This document shows positions 1 to 10,748 of a stretch of DNA of 64,000 nucleotides, piece by piece. The notes below the pieces were generated by a model. It was given only the letters and a program-made list of their open reading frames with translations. It had not been told where the DNA came from and made no database searches. How positions within the stretch are numbered: position 1 is the first letter of the stretch; every line of letters starts with the position of its first letter. Origin of the DNA: Helianthus annuus (taxonomy: Eukaryota > Streptophyta > Magnoliopsida > Asterales > Asteraceae); NCBI RefSeq assembly GCF_002127325.2, contig NC_035449.2, positions 141,814,820 through 141,878,819 of the forward strand, read 5' to 3'. The position numbers and the translations under genes were made by a program.

Positions 1-364
1 AATTTTACATAAAAGTAATATTGAAAGCTACATACAATTTGTTAAAAATTATGTAATAAAATCGATATAAATCTTTTTTAATAATGAAAACAAAAATAAA
101 TAATATTAAAGTTTAGTTTTAGTGATAAATAATTTGGTTATTTAAAAATATCTTAAATTAATAATATTTAGTATGAGAGTTATCTATAATTAATTAGAAG
201 AAATTAAACTAAATAATAATTATCCATAACATATTAAATTAAATAATATTTAGTATGATGGTTATCTATAATTAATTAGAAAAGATTAAACTAAAACAAT
301 AATTATCTATAAAACATGGCCTAATATGATGACAAGTGTCGGTTTCTTTTATTATATAGTAAGA
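1..364 (-). mobile_element. 5' part of a non-autonomous Helitron, cut by the window edge
   Basis: Read on the minus strand, position 364 begins TCTTACTATATAATAAAAG, a plant Helitron-like 5' end. It is followed by ACACTTGTCAT and a TAGATAATTATT block. The same series of motifs opens the neighbouring Helitron that starts at 2156, so the two are relatives. The body is AT-rich with no coding potential and runs off the left edge, so its 3' hairpin and terminus cannot be seen. Confidence 0.5.
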
Positions 365-2156
365 CTAGGTTAAAACCCCGTGTATTACACGGGTTGAATA
401 AATGTAATTTTATATACTAAATAAAAAACAATATACTTTTAAAAACCTCATTTATTACATGTGTTAAGTAAATATAATTTTGTATATTAAATAATAATAT
501 ATATCTTTAAAAACCTCATTTATTGTGGGGTTTGAATAAATGTAATTTTGTATACCAAACAATAAAAAAATTATATTTAAAAAAACCCTGTGTATTCACG
601 GGTGGAAGAAATGTAATTTTATATACTGAATAATAAAAAAAGTTATATTTTAAAAAAACTTTGTGTATTGTATGGCTTGAATAAATCTAACTTTATATAG
701 CAAATAATAAAAAAAAAAAATTATATCTTTCAAACCATGTGTATTATACGGGTTTATCTATTGTTAAAAAAAATCTTTCTAAATCAAAATGGATTTTTTT
801 TATTATTTTTTAAATTAGGTTAATATATTTTAAACTTTTGGTTTGATTAATAAGTTGTTTAATATAATTTCTCATAGTGAACAATAATAACATTAACAAT
901 AAATAATATGTATGTTTATCTACTGTTAAGTGAAACAATATTAATTAACGTTAAAAAAACATTAAAACTAATATACTTTTCAAAATAAAGTTTATATTAA
1001 TAAAACAAAATAAAGTTTATATAGTAAAAATATATTTTGTTGGGTTAGAATCAAATACATAGTCTCCTAAAAATAAGAAGTCATGGGAAGAGTATCAAAC
1101 GGACTCCGACTGACCTCATTCGAGCGACATTGGAACCGTAATTCTATGATATGAGATTGTGAATTTTCGCTTTTTGGTTTTTTAACTTCTAGATATTAGA
1201 TTTTTTGTTTAGATCTACGTGTCTTTTTATTTAACATGGTGTGTTTTCTATATTTATACCATTGTGTTATATTTTATGATTCATTGTGTCTTTGTTCCTT
1301 CTCATTTTTAGGATACTTTGTATGATAACATTAGCCTTATTTTTGATATACTATAATTATTTGTATAAACATAGGATTCTTAAATTAACCACACTTGAGC
1401 TTGTAAGATCATACGGAGTAGGCGTTGAAAAGTGGTGTGGAAGCCTCTCCACGCCAAACACACCGGCCCGTGGGTGGCGTAAGGAGCGGCGGGGGGAGGA
1501 GGGCAGAAGATTTTCACCGGGGTGGAGGGATTGTGCAGTGTGAGGTGGCGGATTTTGATTGGTGAGTGTTGTTTGAGTTAGTTTTAAATAATTGATGTTT
1601 TTTTTTTTTTTGAATAAAAACGTCACTTTCACGCCAACACCACCTTGTGTTTTTTTACCACGCTCCCTTATTATGTGGCAAACACATGACGCTTATTACC
1701 CATCTTCATGAAAATTAATATAGTCTAAAACTAATATACTATATGTGGGTTTAATGTTTTGAACAGTATGATAAATCTAATTTAATATAATCTATACTAA
1801 AGGATTTCAATTTGCTTTCACCTTCAAATTTCTGTTTAGTTATACTATGTTTTATTTTTTAATAATTAATAAGTGAACATCACTTAAATTTAGAATTTAA
1901 ATTTATGTTTTTGTCTGATTAAATTATATCCTTTAAGCGTGTAAACGAATATCTCAGATTTAGTTTATTCATTGTTTTTCGTTAGTTTTTATTCATTAAA
2001 TATTAAGTTTATGCCAATAATTTAGAGTTGATAAAATTTATATTAATTTAATTAATATTTAATAATTTAAATTAAATAATAATTATCTACAAATAAGGAT
2101 TGTCTAGAATAATGACAAGTGTCCCAAACATGGTTTCTTTTATTATATAGTATAGA
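365..2156 (-). mobile_element. Non-autonomous Helitron
   Basis: On the minus strand the element starts at 2156 with TCTATACTATATAATAAAAG, preceded by host A. It ends at 365-368 with CTAG followed by T, the classic Helitron terminus. Just inside the end is the hairpin CCCGTG-TAATA-CACGGG. These are structural Helitron hallmarks (TC start, 3' hairpin, CTAG, insertion between A and T). No Rep/helicase coding is present, so it is non-autonomous. The interior is AT-rich apart from a GC-richer patch at about 1415-1560, which may be a captured or nested fragment. Confidence 0.6.
373..760. repeat. Tandem repeat next to the Helitron 3' end, about 5.5 units of 70-80 bp
   Basis: Units share a core of the form aacc-(ccgtgtattacacggg-like)-ttgaataaatgtaattttatata followed by an A/T-rich stretch. 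I see them beginning near 373, 445, 517, 586, 655 and 735. The unit containing CCCGTGTATTACACGGG is the Helitron terminal hairpin itself; the other units carry decayed versions. The array thus looks like duplication of the terminal hairpin region. Confidence 0.75.
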
Positions 2157-2198
2157 TATGTCAGCAGCTAATAATAATTGAAATGCAGTACTCTCCAT

Positions 2199-2267
2199 GG
2201 CGGCGCAACTTGTTGCCCGACTACCTGCCATTGCTTTGTAATTGCCCTTTTTCGTGTGGAATGATAT
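2199..2267 (+). pseudogene. 3'-end relic of the non-LTR reverse transcriptase family
   Basis: The sequence encodes the last dozen residues AAQLVARLPAIAL and stop, nearly identical to the C-terminus of the large reverse transcriptase pseudogene ending at 13913 (AAQLVARLPVISL). The 3' UTR stretch after the stop (TTGCCCTTTTTCGTGTGGAA) recurs on the minus strand at 52745-52770. Everything upstream is unrelated, as expected for a 5'-truncated retrotransposed copy. The start codon of any ORF here is meaningless. Confidence 0.7.
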
Positions 2268-2991
2268 TGTCGATTTCATTAATCTAATTTGAGTTCCGTA
2301 GCCAAATTTTCATATGGAGGTTTTTCTTTTCTTATCATATCTACAATAAAAATTTAGTAACTTATTGTTGAAGAAGTTAAAAATATATTTGTTGTATTAC
2401 ATATATTTTTAATAACAATTTTTATAAATACCATCAAACATTTCATTTGAAAATTTTTAATCCATATAACTTTTATGCCATCAGTCACCATACCACTAGC
2501 TATTATGAGTGTGTATATATGAAATTACGTATGTTATGATACTTAAAACCCTAATCACGCCGCATGAACAAAAAACTATAATCACGCATTGTTATTATTA
2601 TACATGTGAATGTATTGGATTCAAGCTGTTGTGTTTTTTGGAATTCGTGATGTTTTATACATGTAAATTAAAAAATACAAACCGATGATTCAAAAAAATA
2701 GGAACTGTAATTTTCTTCGATCTTTATGAATCAGACGATAATGATTTATAAAATCTCTGAGTTCGTATATAAAACTGAATTCGTAAATCTTTGTAAAAAA
2801 ATAAAATTATATCACTAACCTAATATAACTCACTGGAGATTACAAAGATTATTTTATCAATTAATTGAACTTTGAAGTAAATTACATTATTGCACATTTT
2901 AATTAATTCAATTGAAAGATACATGTCAACACCATATTTTTTCCTACACTTCTTACACTATTAACCACTTTTACAGGATCCTTATCCTTAA

Positions 2992-3000
<9 letters not shown>
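2268..3000. other. AT-rich spacer, nothing recognised
   Basis: No ORF, terminal inverted repeat or known motif was seen. It ends in a (TA)n tract at about 2995-3025 that hosts the next MITE. Confidence 0.5.
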
Positions 3001-3023
<23 letters not shown>

Positions 3024-3027
<4 letters not shown>

Positions 3028-3242
3028 ATTAGGTTCAAGAGTGAACACTACTGTAGCTTGCGAACTGAGTGAACTAATCCTGGCCATACACGTGTGTAGA
3101 TCAATAGCCAGGATTTGATGTTGAAATACACTAGTGTATTTTACGATTTGATGATGAGATCCTGGCCATACACGTGTGTAGATCAATGGCCAAGATTTGT
3201 TCACTTAGTTCGCAAATACACTAGTGTTCACTCTAGAACCCC

Positions 3243-3248
<6 letters not shown>
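3024..3248. mobile_element. MITE inserted in a (TA)n microsatellite
   Basis: The ends form an inverted repeat of about 50 bp: the left arm has AGAGTGAACACTA and TTGCGAACT-AGTGAAC, and the right arm has the reverse complement with a few mismatches. Both ends sit directly on (TA)n tracts, so any target duplication is hidden in the microsatellite. Inside are two direct copies (about 3078-3117 and 3160-3199) of a 40-bp block containing CCATACACGTGTGTAGATCA. There is no coding capacity. The position resembles Micron-like MITEs that target TA microsatellites; the superfamily is not determined. Confidence 0.7.
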
Positions 3249-3290
<42 letters not shown>

Positions 3291-3530
3291 AATGTTAACA
3301 TACAAAAGGGCTTATCATACTTCACGTACGCGACACTGGTAACCGTCAGATCAGAGCTATAATCACGCATGGAACAAACAATAACGCATGGGATCAGTTA
3401 TTTGGTGATAATCACGCATGGGAGCATACCTAATCACGCATGGGAGCCTAATAACGCATGGAAATATAATCACGCAAGTTGTTTTTTTGTCGCGTACGTT
3501 AACGTACGTTAAGCCCTTTTGTACATTATA
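3291..3530. mobile_element. Second MITE next to the first, with 40-bp TIRs
   Basis: The left arm (3291-3334, containing ACAAAAGGGCTTA and CGTACGCGAC) is matched by the right arm (3489-3530, GTCGCGTACG and TAAGCCCTTTTGT) in inverted orientation. The interior is a degenerate tandem array of TAATCACGCATGGGAG-like units, about six copies at 3360-3478. It is flanked by (TA)n on both sides and is non-coding. Confidence 0.7.
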
Positions 3531-4243
3531 CTTTCTATATATATATATAGTGTTTGGATACAAATGGTCAAAACCATATAAACACTAGGAACAATTCTGG
3601 TGTTTACATGTGTGGTAAGGCACTAATTTACATGGAGGGGTATTATCGTCCTTTTGCATTTTTATTTTTATTTTACAATTTTTCGTAATCTAAGCGCTTT
3701 CAACTCGTTTCATTTTTATTTTCCTCTTTCGTAAGTCCTTATCCATGGCGTTTTTATGGTTTGTTGAAGAATCTTTGCTAATTAATATATATCTTTTTAC
3801 AGGTTATCATTCGTATAACCATTGTTTTTAAGTAATTTCACTTTATACAAGATAATACAGAGTTTTGCGTTTACATGTATACCACACAAGTTAAGGAAAC
3901 AAATATATGTTCAAATGAACATTTCACAACATTTAGCAGAGTCATTGCGTTTTTAGCTTATACAAGATATCTAGGGTTTCGCGTTTATACATTTAGCAAA
4001 GTCACACCAAAAAAGTTAAGTAGACAATATACATCTAAATGAACATTTCACAAAACACAAGTTATCTAGGTTTTCGCGTTTTTCGTGTAAGTTGCAACAG
4101 CTCACATATAACTAAATGGTTAATGTTCTGCTTTTTTATTACGTCGTAAATGATTCATATAGTTACCGTTGAGACATAAACTCCATATAATATAATCTTG
4201 TGTGGATTTTGTATGCCTCATTTTGTTATCAGATTTATGGTCT
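3531..4243. other. AT-rich spacer, nothing recognised
   Basis: Weakly repetitive AT-rich DNA with recurrent phrases such as gaacatttcacaa (about 3918 and 4040) and ttcgcgttt (about 3975 and 4072), suggesting old local duplication. No coding region was seen. Confidence 0.5.
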
Positions 4244-4246
4244 TTA

Positions 4247-4556
4247 GGGGAGTGGGGGTGGTTACAAGTGATGGAATTCCATCACTCACAAACATCCAAT
4301 CATGTTCCTCCATGTCAACAATCACTATTCTATCATTCACAAGCATTTTTTAGTGGCGGTGGTCATCACTAGTGATGGAATTCCAACGTACAAGTATTAA
4401 TACACAACGTACAAGTCATACACATACAATCAATTTTTACAACGCGTGAAGATTTCCACGCGTTATGAGTTTCACGCGTGGAAGTAATAGGTGGCGGCGA
4501 TGTTCTAGGGTTCATCACTCGTGATATATGGTCCATCACGGACCACCCGCCTCCCC
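4247..4556. mobile_element. Tourist-like (PIF/Harbinger) MITE
   Basis: The left end GGGGAGTGGGGGTGGT pairs with the right end ACCACCCGCCTCCCC as an imperfect TIR. TTA flanks both sides (4244-4246 and 4557-4559), the 3-bp target duplication of PIF/Harbinger elements. The 310-bp interior has palindromic ACGCGTGAA / TTCCACGCGT blocks and no ORF that looks real. Confidence 0.75.
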
Positions 4557-4559
4557 TTA

Positions 4560-5402
4560 TCTCCGGCTGTATCATTTGATTTCTTTTGCCAGTTTCTGTG
4601 TATACATTTTTTTATATATAAACGCCATAAACATCTATTAACTCCTATATATTACACCATATATAACTCAATTTGATATTTAAGATTGTAGTGAGCTTTA
4701 TCTTCAGACGTCATAAAGTTATTTAGGGTTTGTGGAGGAAGTTATAGGTTTCGGTGGCCTTTTGAATTGTTTTTGTAAGTGTACAATTACTATTTTACCC
4801 TTAATGACCCTTCGCATCTTTTTGAAAGTTCCAGATATTTACAAAAATGTCACTGCGTCAATCTTGTACCAAGATTGGTTTAATCTGATGACTGAAAATC
4901 GTTCCCAGCGTTTATAGGGTTTTGGCCATTCTAGACTATCCTAACCCTATGTATATTATATGAAAACCCATTTGAGTTGACGAAACCTACAAAATTTATC
5001 AAACAAATAGTCTTTTTTTTTTTTATGTAATATATGTTATTATATGGTATTACATAAAAAAGAAAATAAAAAAATATACACACCTATTATAAATGCGATT
5101 AAAAAGATCACCGGTTGTGTTAAAGATTTGCCACACATGCTACAATGATTATCATATATTATCCATGTTAGAAAATTAAATTAAAATATCATATATTATC
5201 CATGTTGAAATTTAAAAAAAAAATGATTATTACACTTTGTTTCATGAGTTTCGGCAAGTCAAATGGGTTTACATTGAAATTTTTGCGACTTTAGTGTAAT
5301 GTAAATTGTCTAAGAATTTTTTCGTAACCAGTTTTCTAAAGAATTTTGTTTACATTGAATATATGTCACCTTTAATAATAATCTATATATATTCTAAAGT
5401 TT
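4560..5402. other. AT-rich spacer, nothing recognised
   Basis: Only short ORFs without recognisable similarity and homopolymer runs. It ends at the start of a 398-bp tandem duplication. Confidence 0.5.
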
Positions 5403-6198
5403 AGTTATATGTTCTATTTTAAAACCAAAATTTATGGTTGTTTTAAATGTATCATCCTATAAAAATCCTATTAATTGCATTTAATTTATATTAAATAAAT
5501 AAGAGATAAGATAAAAAATAAAATAAAATAATTATATATCAATAATCATTAAAATTAATATCATCAATAACACATTATACTAAATAATATATTATAGATA
5601 AAGGTAGATTAGTTTAAAGTTAACTTTGATCTTAGTTTGTTTTAATAATTGGTTTAAAGATAATTATTCCAAACTTATGATTATTCTATAAAATGATCTT
5701 TGACAAGGTAACCATAAATTTAAATTTCGAAGTAACTAATATATTAAAAGTAGCTCAAATATAATTCGTAATAAAAACACAACAATATATTTTCAAAGAA
5801 AGTTATATGTTCTATTTTAAAACCAAAATTTATGGTTGTTTTAAATGCATCATCCTATAAAAATCCTATTAATTGCATTTAATTTATATTAAATAAATAA
5901 GAGATAAGATAAAAAATAAAATAAAATAATTATATATCAATAATCATTAAAATTAATATCATCAATAACACACTATACTAAATAATATATTATAGATAAA
6001 GGTAGATTAGTTTAAAGTTAACTTTGATCTTAATTTGTTTTAATAATTGGTTTAAAGATAATTATTCCAAACTTATGATTATTCAATAAAATGATCTTTG
6101 ACAAGGTAACCATAAATTTAAATTTCGAAGTAACTAATATATTAAAAGTAGCTCAAATATAATTCGTAATAAAAACACCACAATATATTTTCAAAGAA
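5403..6198. repeat. Head-to-tail tandem duplication, 2 x 398 bp
   Basis: Copy 1 is 5403-5800 and copy 2 is 5801-6198. I count about five substitutions and no indels between them, roughly 98.7% identity. The junction is clean: both copies begin AGTTATATGTTC and end TTTTCAAAGAA. The content is non-coding AT-rich DNA. High identity implies a recent duplication or recent homogenisation. Confidence 0.95.
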
Positions 6199-6775
6199 AA
6201 CATATAATAAAAAAAATAGGTAAAGGGATCCAAATGATATCAAATATTAAGAACTTATCCATGATATTAGTATCAGAATTTAATAGATTAAGATAAAATT
6301 TAAACCGAAAGATCAAAAGTATCATAAAAATATCATTAAATTAAAGTTAAAAAGTAAAGAAAAGAATTATTATTATAATATTAAAATAATAAAAATATAT
6401 AAAAAACTATATATATTATTAAAATATTAAAATTACTATTTGTACCGATACCAAACAACACCGTACCGGTATTTTCGATACCAGTACCGGTTGACACCAA
6501 GCTTATCCCACCCCGTGATACTAAAAAATCATTAAATTAAAGTTAAACAGTAAAAAAAAGGAATTATTATTATAATATTAAAATAATAAAAGTATTAAAA
6601 TAACTATATATATATATATATATTCTAATATATTATTAACAAGATTTTGGCTAAATTAATTAGATTATTATAAATAATAATAATAATTTACAAATAAAAC
6701 AACACAATTTGCAACAAAGCAATGCATGAAACACCATATTAACATATAGTACAGTACATTAATGCTAGAACCTAA
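6199..6775. other. AT-rich spacer with a decayed inverted-repeat patch
   Basis: No coding region. Around 6440-6500 there are CCGTACCGGTA and CCAGTACCGGTT words, compatible with a decayed transposon end. Homopolymer and (TA)n tracts make up the rest. Confidence 0.45.
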
Positions 6776-7089
6776 TCTATACTATATTATAAAGCATTTC
6801 ATAAGGATACCAACCAAATTTAAGTAATTACAATCTTTTATACTTATGGTACAACAACTTAATGATGTTAGTAAGGGGTGAAATGGTCTTTCTACATTAA
6901 TATTAAAATATAAAAAAAATAATTATCTATATCTATCTATCTATACTATATTATAAAGCATTTCATAAGGATACCAACCAAATTTAAGTAATTACAATCT
7001 TTTATACTTATGGTACAACAACTTAATGATGTTAGTAAGGGGTGAAATGGTCTTTCTACATTAATATTAAAAAATAAAAAAATAATTAA
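6776..7089 (+). repeat. Duplicated Helitron 5' end, 164-bp period
   Basis: Two nearly identical copies of a Helitron-like 5' end start at 6776 and 6940. Each begins A then TCTATACTATATTATAAAGC and runs about 150 bp. They are joined by a short TATC microsatellite. A more diverged third copy begins at 7976. Helitron 5' termini (TC after host A) are established; no matching 3' terminus could be assigned with certainty. Confidence 0.65.
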
Positions 7090-7975
7090 ATGAGAATATA
7101 ATCACAATTAATTATAATAATACAATAATAAGTTCGGTTCTTAAATGCAATTAATAAACGAAACCTATTGGGATAAACCGCAAAAGCACTCCAAAGGTCC
7201 AATTTCAATCAATATGTAATAAATTTGACCGATTAAGGAATCTCCTATCATTGCTATAAATTCACCATTTCACTCAACATCAACTCCTTTATCTACTATT
7301 GTGCGAGTTAGAGTCGAAAAGAAAGAGATAAGAAAGAGATAAGTTGATATGAAATTTATTTATCTTGGTGGAAAGGTGTGTTCTTTTATACCCATTTCAA
7401 CATTTATTCGAAAAAACTTTGGTTTGTTTCTTAAAATATTCAAATGGGATAACAGTTTTCTTTTACATAATCTATGAGTTTATATTGATGTTTTATTATG
7501 TTTTTGGTGATTTAGTGGTTTTTTTTTTCAAATTATGATTTTATATTACATATAAAGTATACACACAGGTTATTGGATACAAAAAGACAGACACTTCATA
7601 CTTCATCAAGGTACCCTTGCATGACTATAGTATCTGGAACCATTTACCAATGTATTGTTTAATTGTTCATAAATTTATAGTCTTTTTCCTTTTTGCAGCT
7701 TCATGTATATGGAGGTGTAAAAGGGTGGGTACGAGAAAAGTTATTCATTTGGAGATAGACATTTATTTGGCCTATTGGTATTTCCTTTTTTAATTTCTAC
7801 TTTATTATTTTTTTTAAACATATGATGCTTTTGTGTGATTTAATTGATACTATATATAGGCAATATAGATGCAGAGGAAATATTTGAGGAGGTATTGTTT
7901 GACAGGATTGGGCAGCAAACTTTAAGGGCTCGGATGTTTTCAACCCGCGCAAAAGATTTAAATTGATTGCGTTTA
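7090..7975 (+). other. Possible Helitron interior, no intact gene
   Basis: Downstream of the duplicated 5' ends is a promoter-like stretch (GCTATAAATTCACC at about 7253) followed by short exon-like pieces ending at GT, none with a recognisable product. Near 7940 is TTTTCAACCCGCGC, which could be a decayed Helitron 3' hairpin arm. No function is assigned. Confidence 0.3.
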
Positions 7976-10019
7976 TCTATACTATCGTATAAAGCATTTC
8001 ACAAGGGTTCCAACCAAATTTAAATAATTGCAACATATTATGCTTATAGTACAACAACTCAATGAAGTTAGTAAAGGGAATTAGTGTTTCTACATGAGTA
8101 TAAATTGATAAATACAATTAAATTGATAACTTTATAAATTAAGTATTGTTAAATACTTGATAAAGAATTAAAACATTTGACTTAGTTGAACATCATCACC
8201 TTCCTCATATTTACATTGCTTTTCCATTTCAAGCTTGATTGAATTTTATAATTAAGTCATTATTATTTGGTTTAGTAATTGCTAAACATCATACAAATAA
8301 GGTTACAACCTTTTTTTGCAATTTTATCAGATAGTTGATGAACATCATATGAAATAAAAATAAAAATAAATAATAATAATTAAATATAAAAAAACTTAAT
8401 CAACGTTATTATGAATTTAATTATAACTATAAATGGTTTTAAAACTTAAAAGATGCTAACCAATTAGAAACAAAAATTACTAAAAGGTAATTTCATGGGG
8501 TATTATTATCTATAATACCTAATAATTGCAACAATAATGATTAAATAATGAACTTAATTACAGATGGTTTAAAACTCAAAAGAATGCTCTTTGCATCTTA
8601 CCTCAAGTCTCATGGAATAAGGTTCAAATGATAACCATTGCATAATTAAGAACCACTTTTTAGCCCTTGGATCGTATTTTGATGGTTGAGACCTTTAAGT
8701 GCAATATCTATATCTCTAAGATGAAGATAATGTATGGTAATGAAGATTTGGAGCAGCAAGAGGTAAAAACAGCCCGAATTTTTCCTTTTATAAATTCGAT
8801 TCGATTCGTGAGTGTTAGTGTGTGTGTTTATATTGATTAGGGTTTCATCAAATGCAATGTGAGGGTTTCCAATCGGTGTTTATACAAATAATATAGAACC
8901 CAATTTTTATGTATGTGTATGTAGTGTGTAGTATGGGGTCTTGCTTACCTCATTCAAGGAATAACAATGAAAGACAGGGGTCATTGATTTCGAAAAACTC
9001 CGCCCCTTTGTTCGCCTTCTTCCTGATTTTAAGTTACGGTGAGTCAATTTCCTTTTTTCTGATTCTAATCGATTAAGAACTATACGTGATTAACCAACGA
9101 ATTGTGGTAGATTTTATGTTTCTATTGCAGTATTTGGATTGAATTGACTGTTGCAATTTAATAATCGTCAGTTATAGTTCGTTTTTTGAATATAGAGAAA
9201 CACTGACTTATTTAAGGTGCTTGATTTGGGTGAATAGTAGCAATATAAACTGCTATTGTAATTTGGTGTGATATTCAATTCAATATCAGCAACCTAATCA
9301 AATTGTTCCCTAAACATAGAGTAAATGTGTTCACCAGCAAGGTAATAATATGTACTAATTTTCAATTATAAGAGACTTCTAATAAGGAAATATAGCTATT
9401 AGGTTATGTCAAGGTAAGCATAGTTTATAAAGAATATGTTGCAGAATAAAGTTAATACAACATTTTAGTAATAAATAATAAACTGCTTTCTTATCTATAA
9501 AAGGGAACAAAACCTACAATTTGACTTTTAGATGTCAAAACTGAATTTATATGTATATGTGTATGTAGTATAATATATATATTTAACATCTATTTTACAC
9601 CATCTAAAACAATGAAAAAGAAAAAATAAAAATAAAAAAATTTGAAAACTGTGACGTCTTTTGAAGAGGGTTGAGAAACCAAACGTCCATAGAATTGAAG
9701 TTTTGTGAGACCACATGTGGTGGGGCGCAAACCTCTCTCAAAGCGTCTTAAAAACGCGGGGGAACACTGTACCCTCGGGCGTTTTGGGCCTTTTTTGACT
9801 GGTAGTGCTACCACAAAGCGCCGAACGAGGAGTGGACTTTGGTCAAAATAACCATGGTCAAACGGCTAACTTTAAAAAAAAAAAACCGGTTTTTGTTTTA
9901 AAAATCTATACTATATTCGCACTTTCGTACCGTGTCACGCACTATCTATATCAGTCGTCGTTCCAGGAAAAAACAATAACTATTATGCATGTCGTGCATC
10001 GCACGGGTGTTCCCCCTAT
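7976..10019 (+). mobile_element. Helitron candidate, possibly with gene fragments
   Basis: TCTATACTATCGTATAAAGC at 7976 follows host A. At 9989-10019 there is a hairpin CGTGC-ATC-GCACG followed by a CT-rich end CCCCCTAT, one base from the CTAG consensus. Another TCTATACTATATT start lies at 9905, so the true 5' end is ambiguous. Exon-like pieces are seen at about 8721-8764 (open frame ending at a GT) and 8932-9040 (open frame of 36 codons ending just before GTGAG). They are not recognised and could be captured host fragments. Confidence 0.35.
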
Positions 10020-10748
10020 AATAATAATAATTTACCACATTATGAGTGAAGAAAGTATTGTCATGGAATGCAACCTTTTGAAAACCTATTCAACCGGCTT
10101 TTCAATTCCATGGATTGCTAAACTCTTATATTTCTAACTTCAAAATATATTTTGAACTGCATCTATAAGTTCAAATAGACCATGCCATTATGATCTATCA
10201 CAAAAGATTAAATACAAATACCCTTACTATACAAAACGTATAAATATGATAAAGTTACTATTCTCTTTTCGTCTTCCCCATAAGATTCCTTTGCTTTGAT
10301 TTCCCCAAATCGGTATAATGATCTCCATCGCTACAATCACAAATCCACTTTTTTTTCTGATTCCGATGTCATTTTCGTTCAATTTTGTAATCAGATGATA
10401 TTAATTGCTTGCTTTTATTGATATATTTTGATCTTGTTGTGTCACGATTGATTTAATCAGTAGTGAGTGATAACATTTGCAATCTCCTTTTCAATTCCAT
10501 TTCGATATTTTTTTCCCAGTTTCGTTTCGTATTATAGAGAGAGGTGGGGTGCTCGTTTCCTTGTGGGGTTTGCGCCCACAAGGTGTTCGATGAAATGCTC
10601 AGAGTAAATTTTCAATGAGCCCGGGTTCAAAAGACCTTTGAACCGTCGGGTGTGAGTCCTAGTTCCGTTTTTTCTTCTTGTTTTGGGTTGGAGACATTGC
10701 CTAAGTGTCTTGTTGAAGTTGTTCTCATTTCGCTTTTTCTTTTGGGCC
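10020..10748. other. Upstream region of the reverse transcriptase pseudogene
   Basis: AT-rich DNA that turns GC-richer from about 10540. At 10573-10605 the plus strand reads AHKVFDEMLR, a motif typical of PPR proteins, but it is isolated and could be chance or a small fragment. No start signal for the downstream gene can be pinned. Confidence 0.35.

Noticed and set aside
1415..1672. Possible MITE within the first Helitron (GC-rich patch with weak inverted ends)
   Set aside because: The candidate TIRs share only a few bases and no TTA or other target duplication could be matched.
9706..9825. Short Harbinger-like end (GACCACATGTGGTGGGGCG)
   Set aside because: No matching opposite end with TTA could be located.
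10573..10605. PPR gene fragment (AHKVFDEMLR)
   Set aside because: A single ten-residue match without neighbouring PPR motifs is too short to call.
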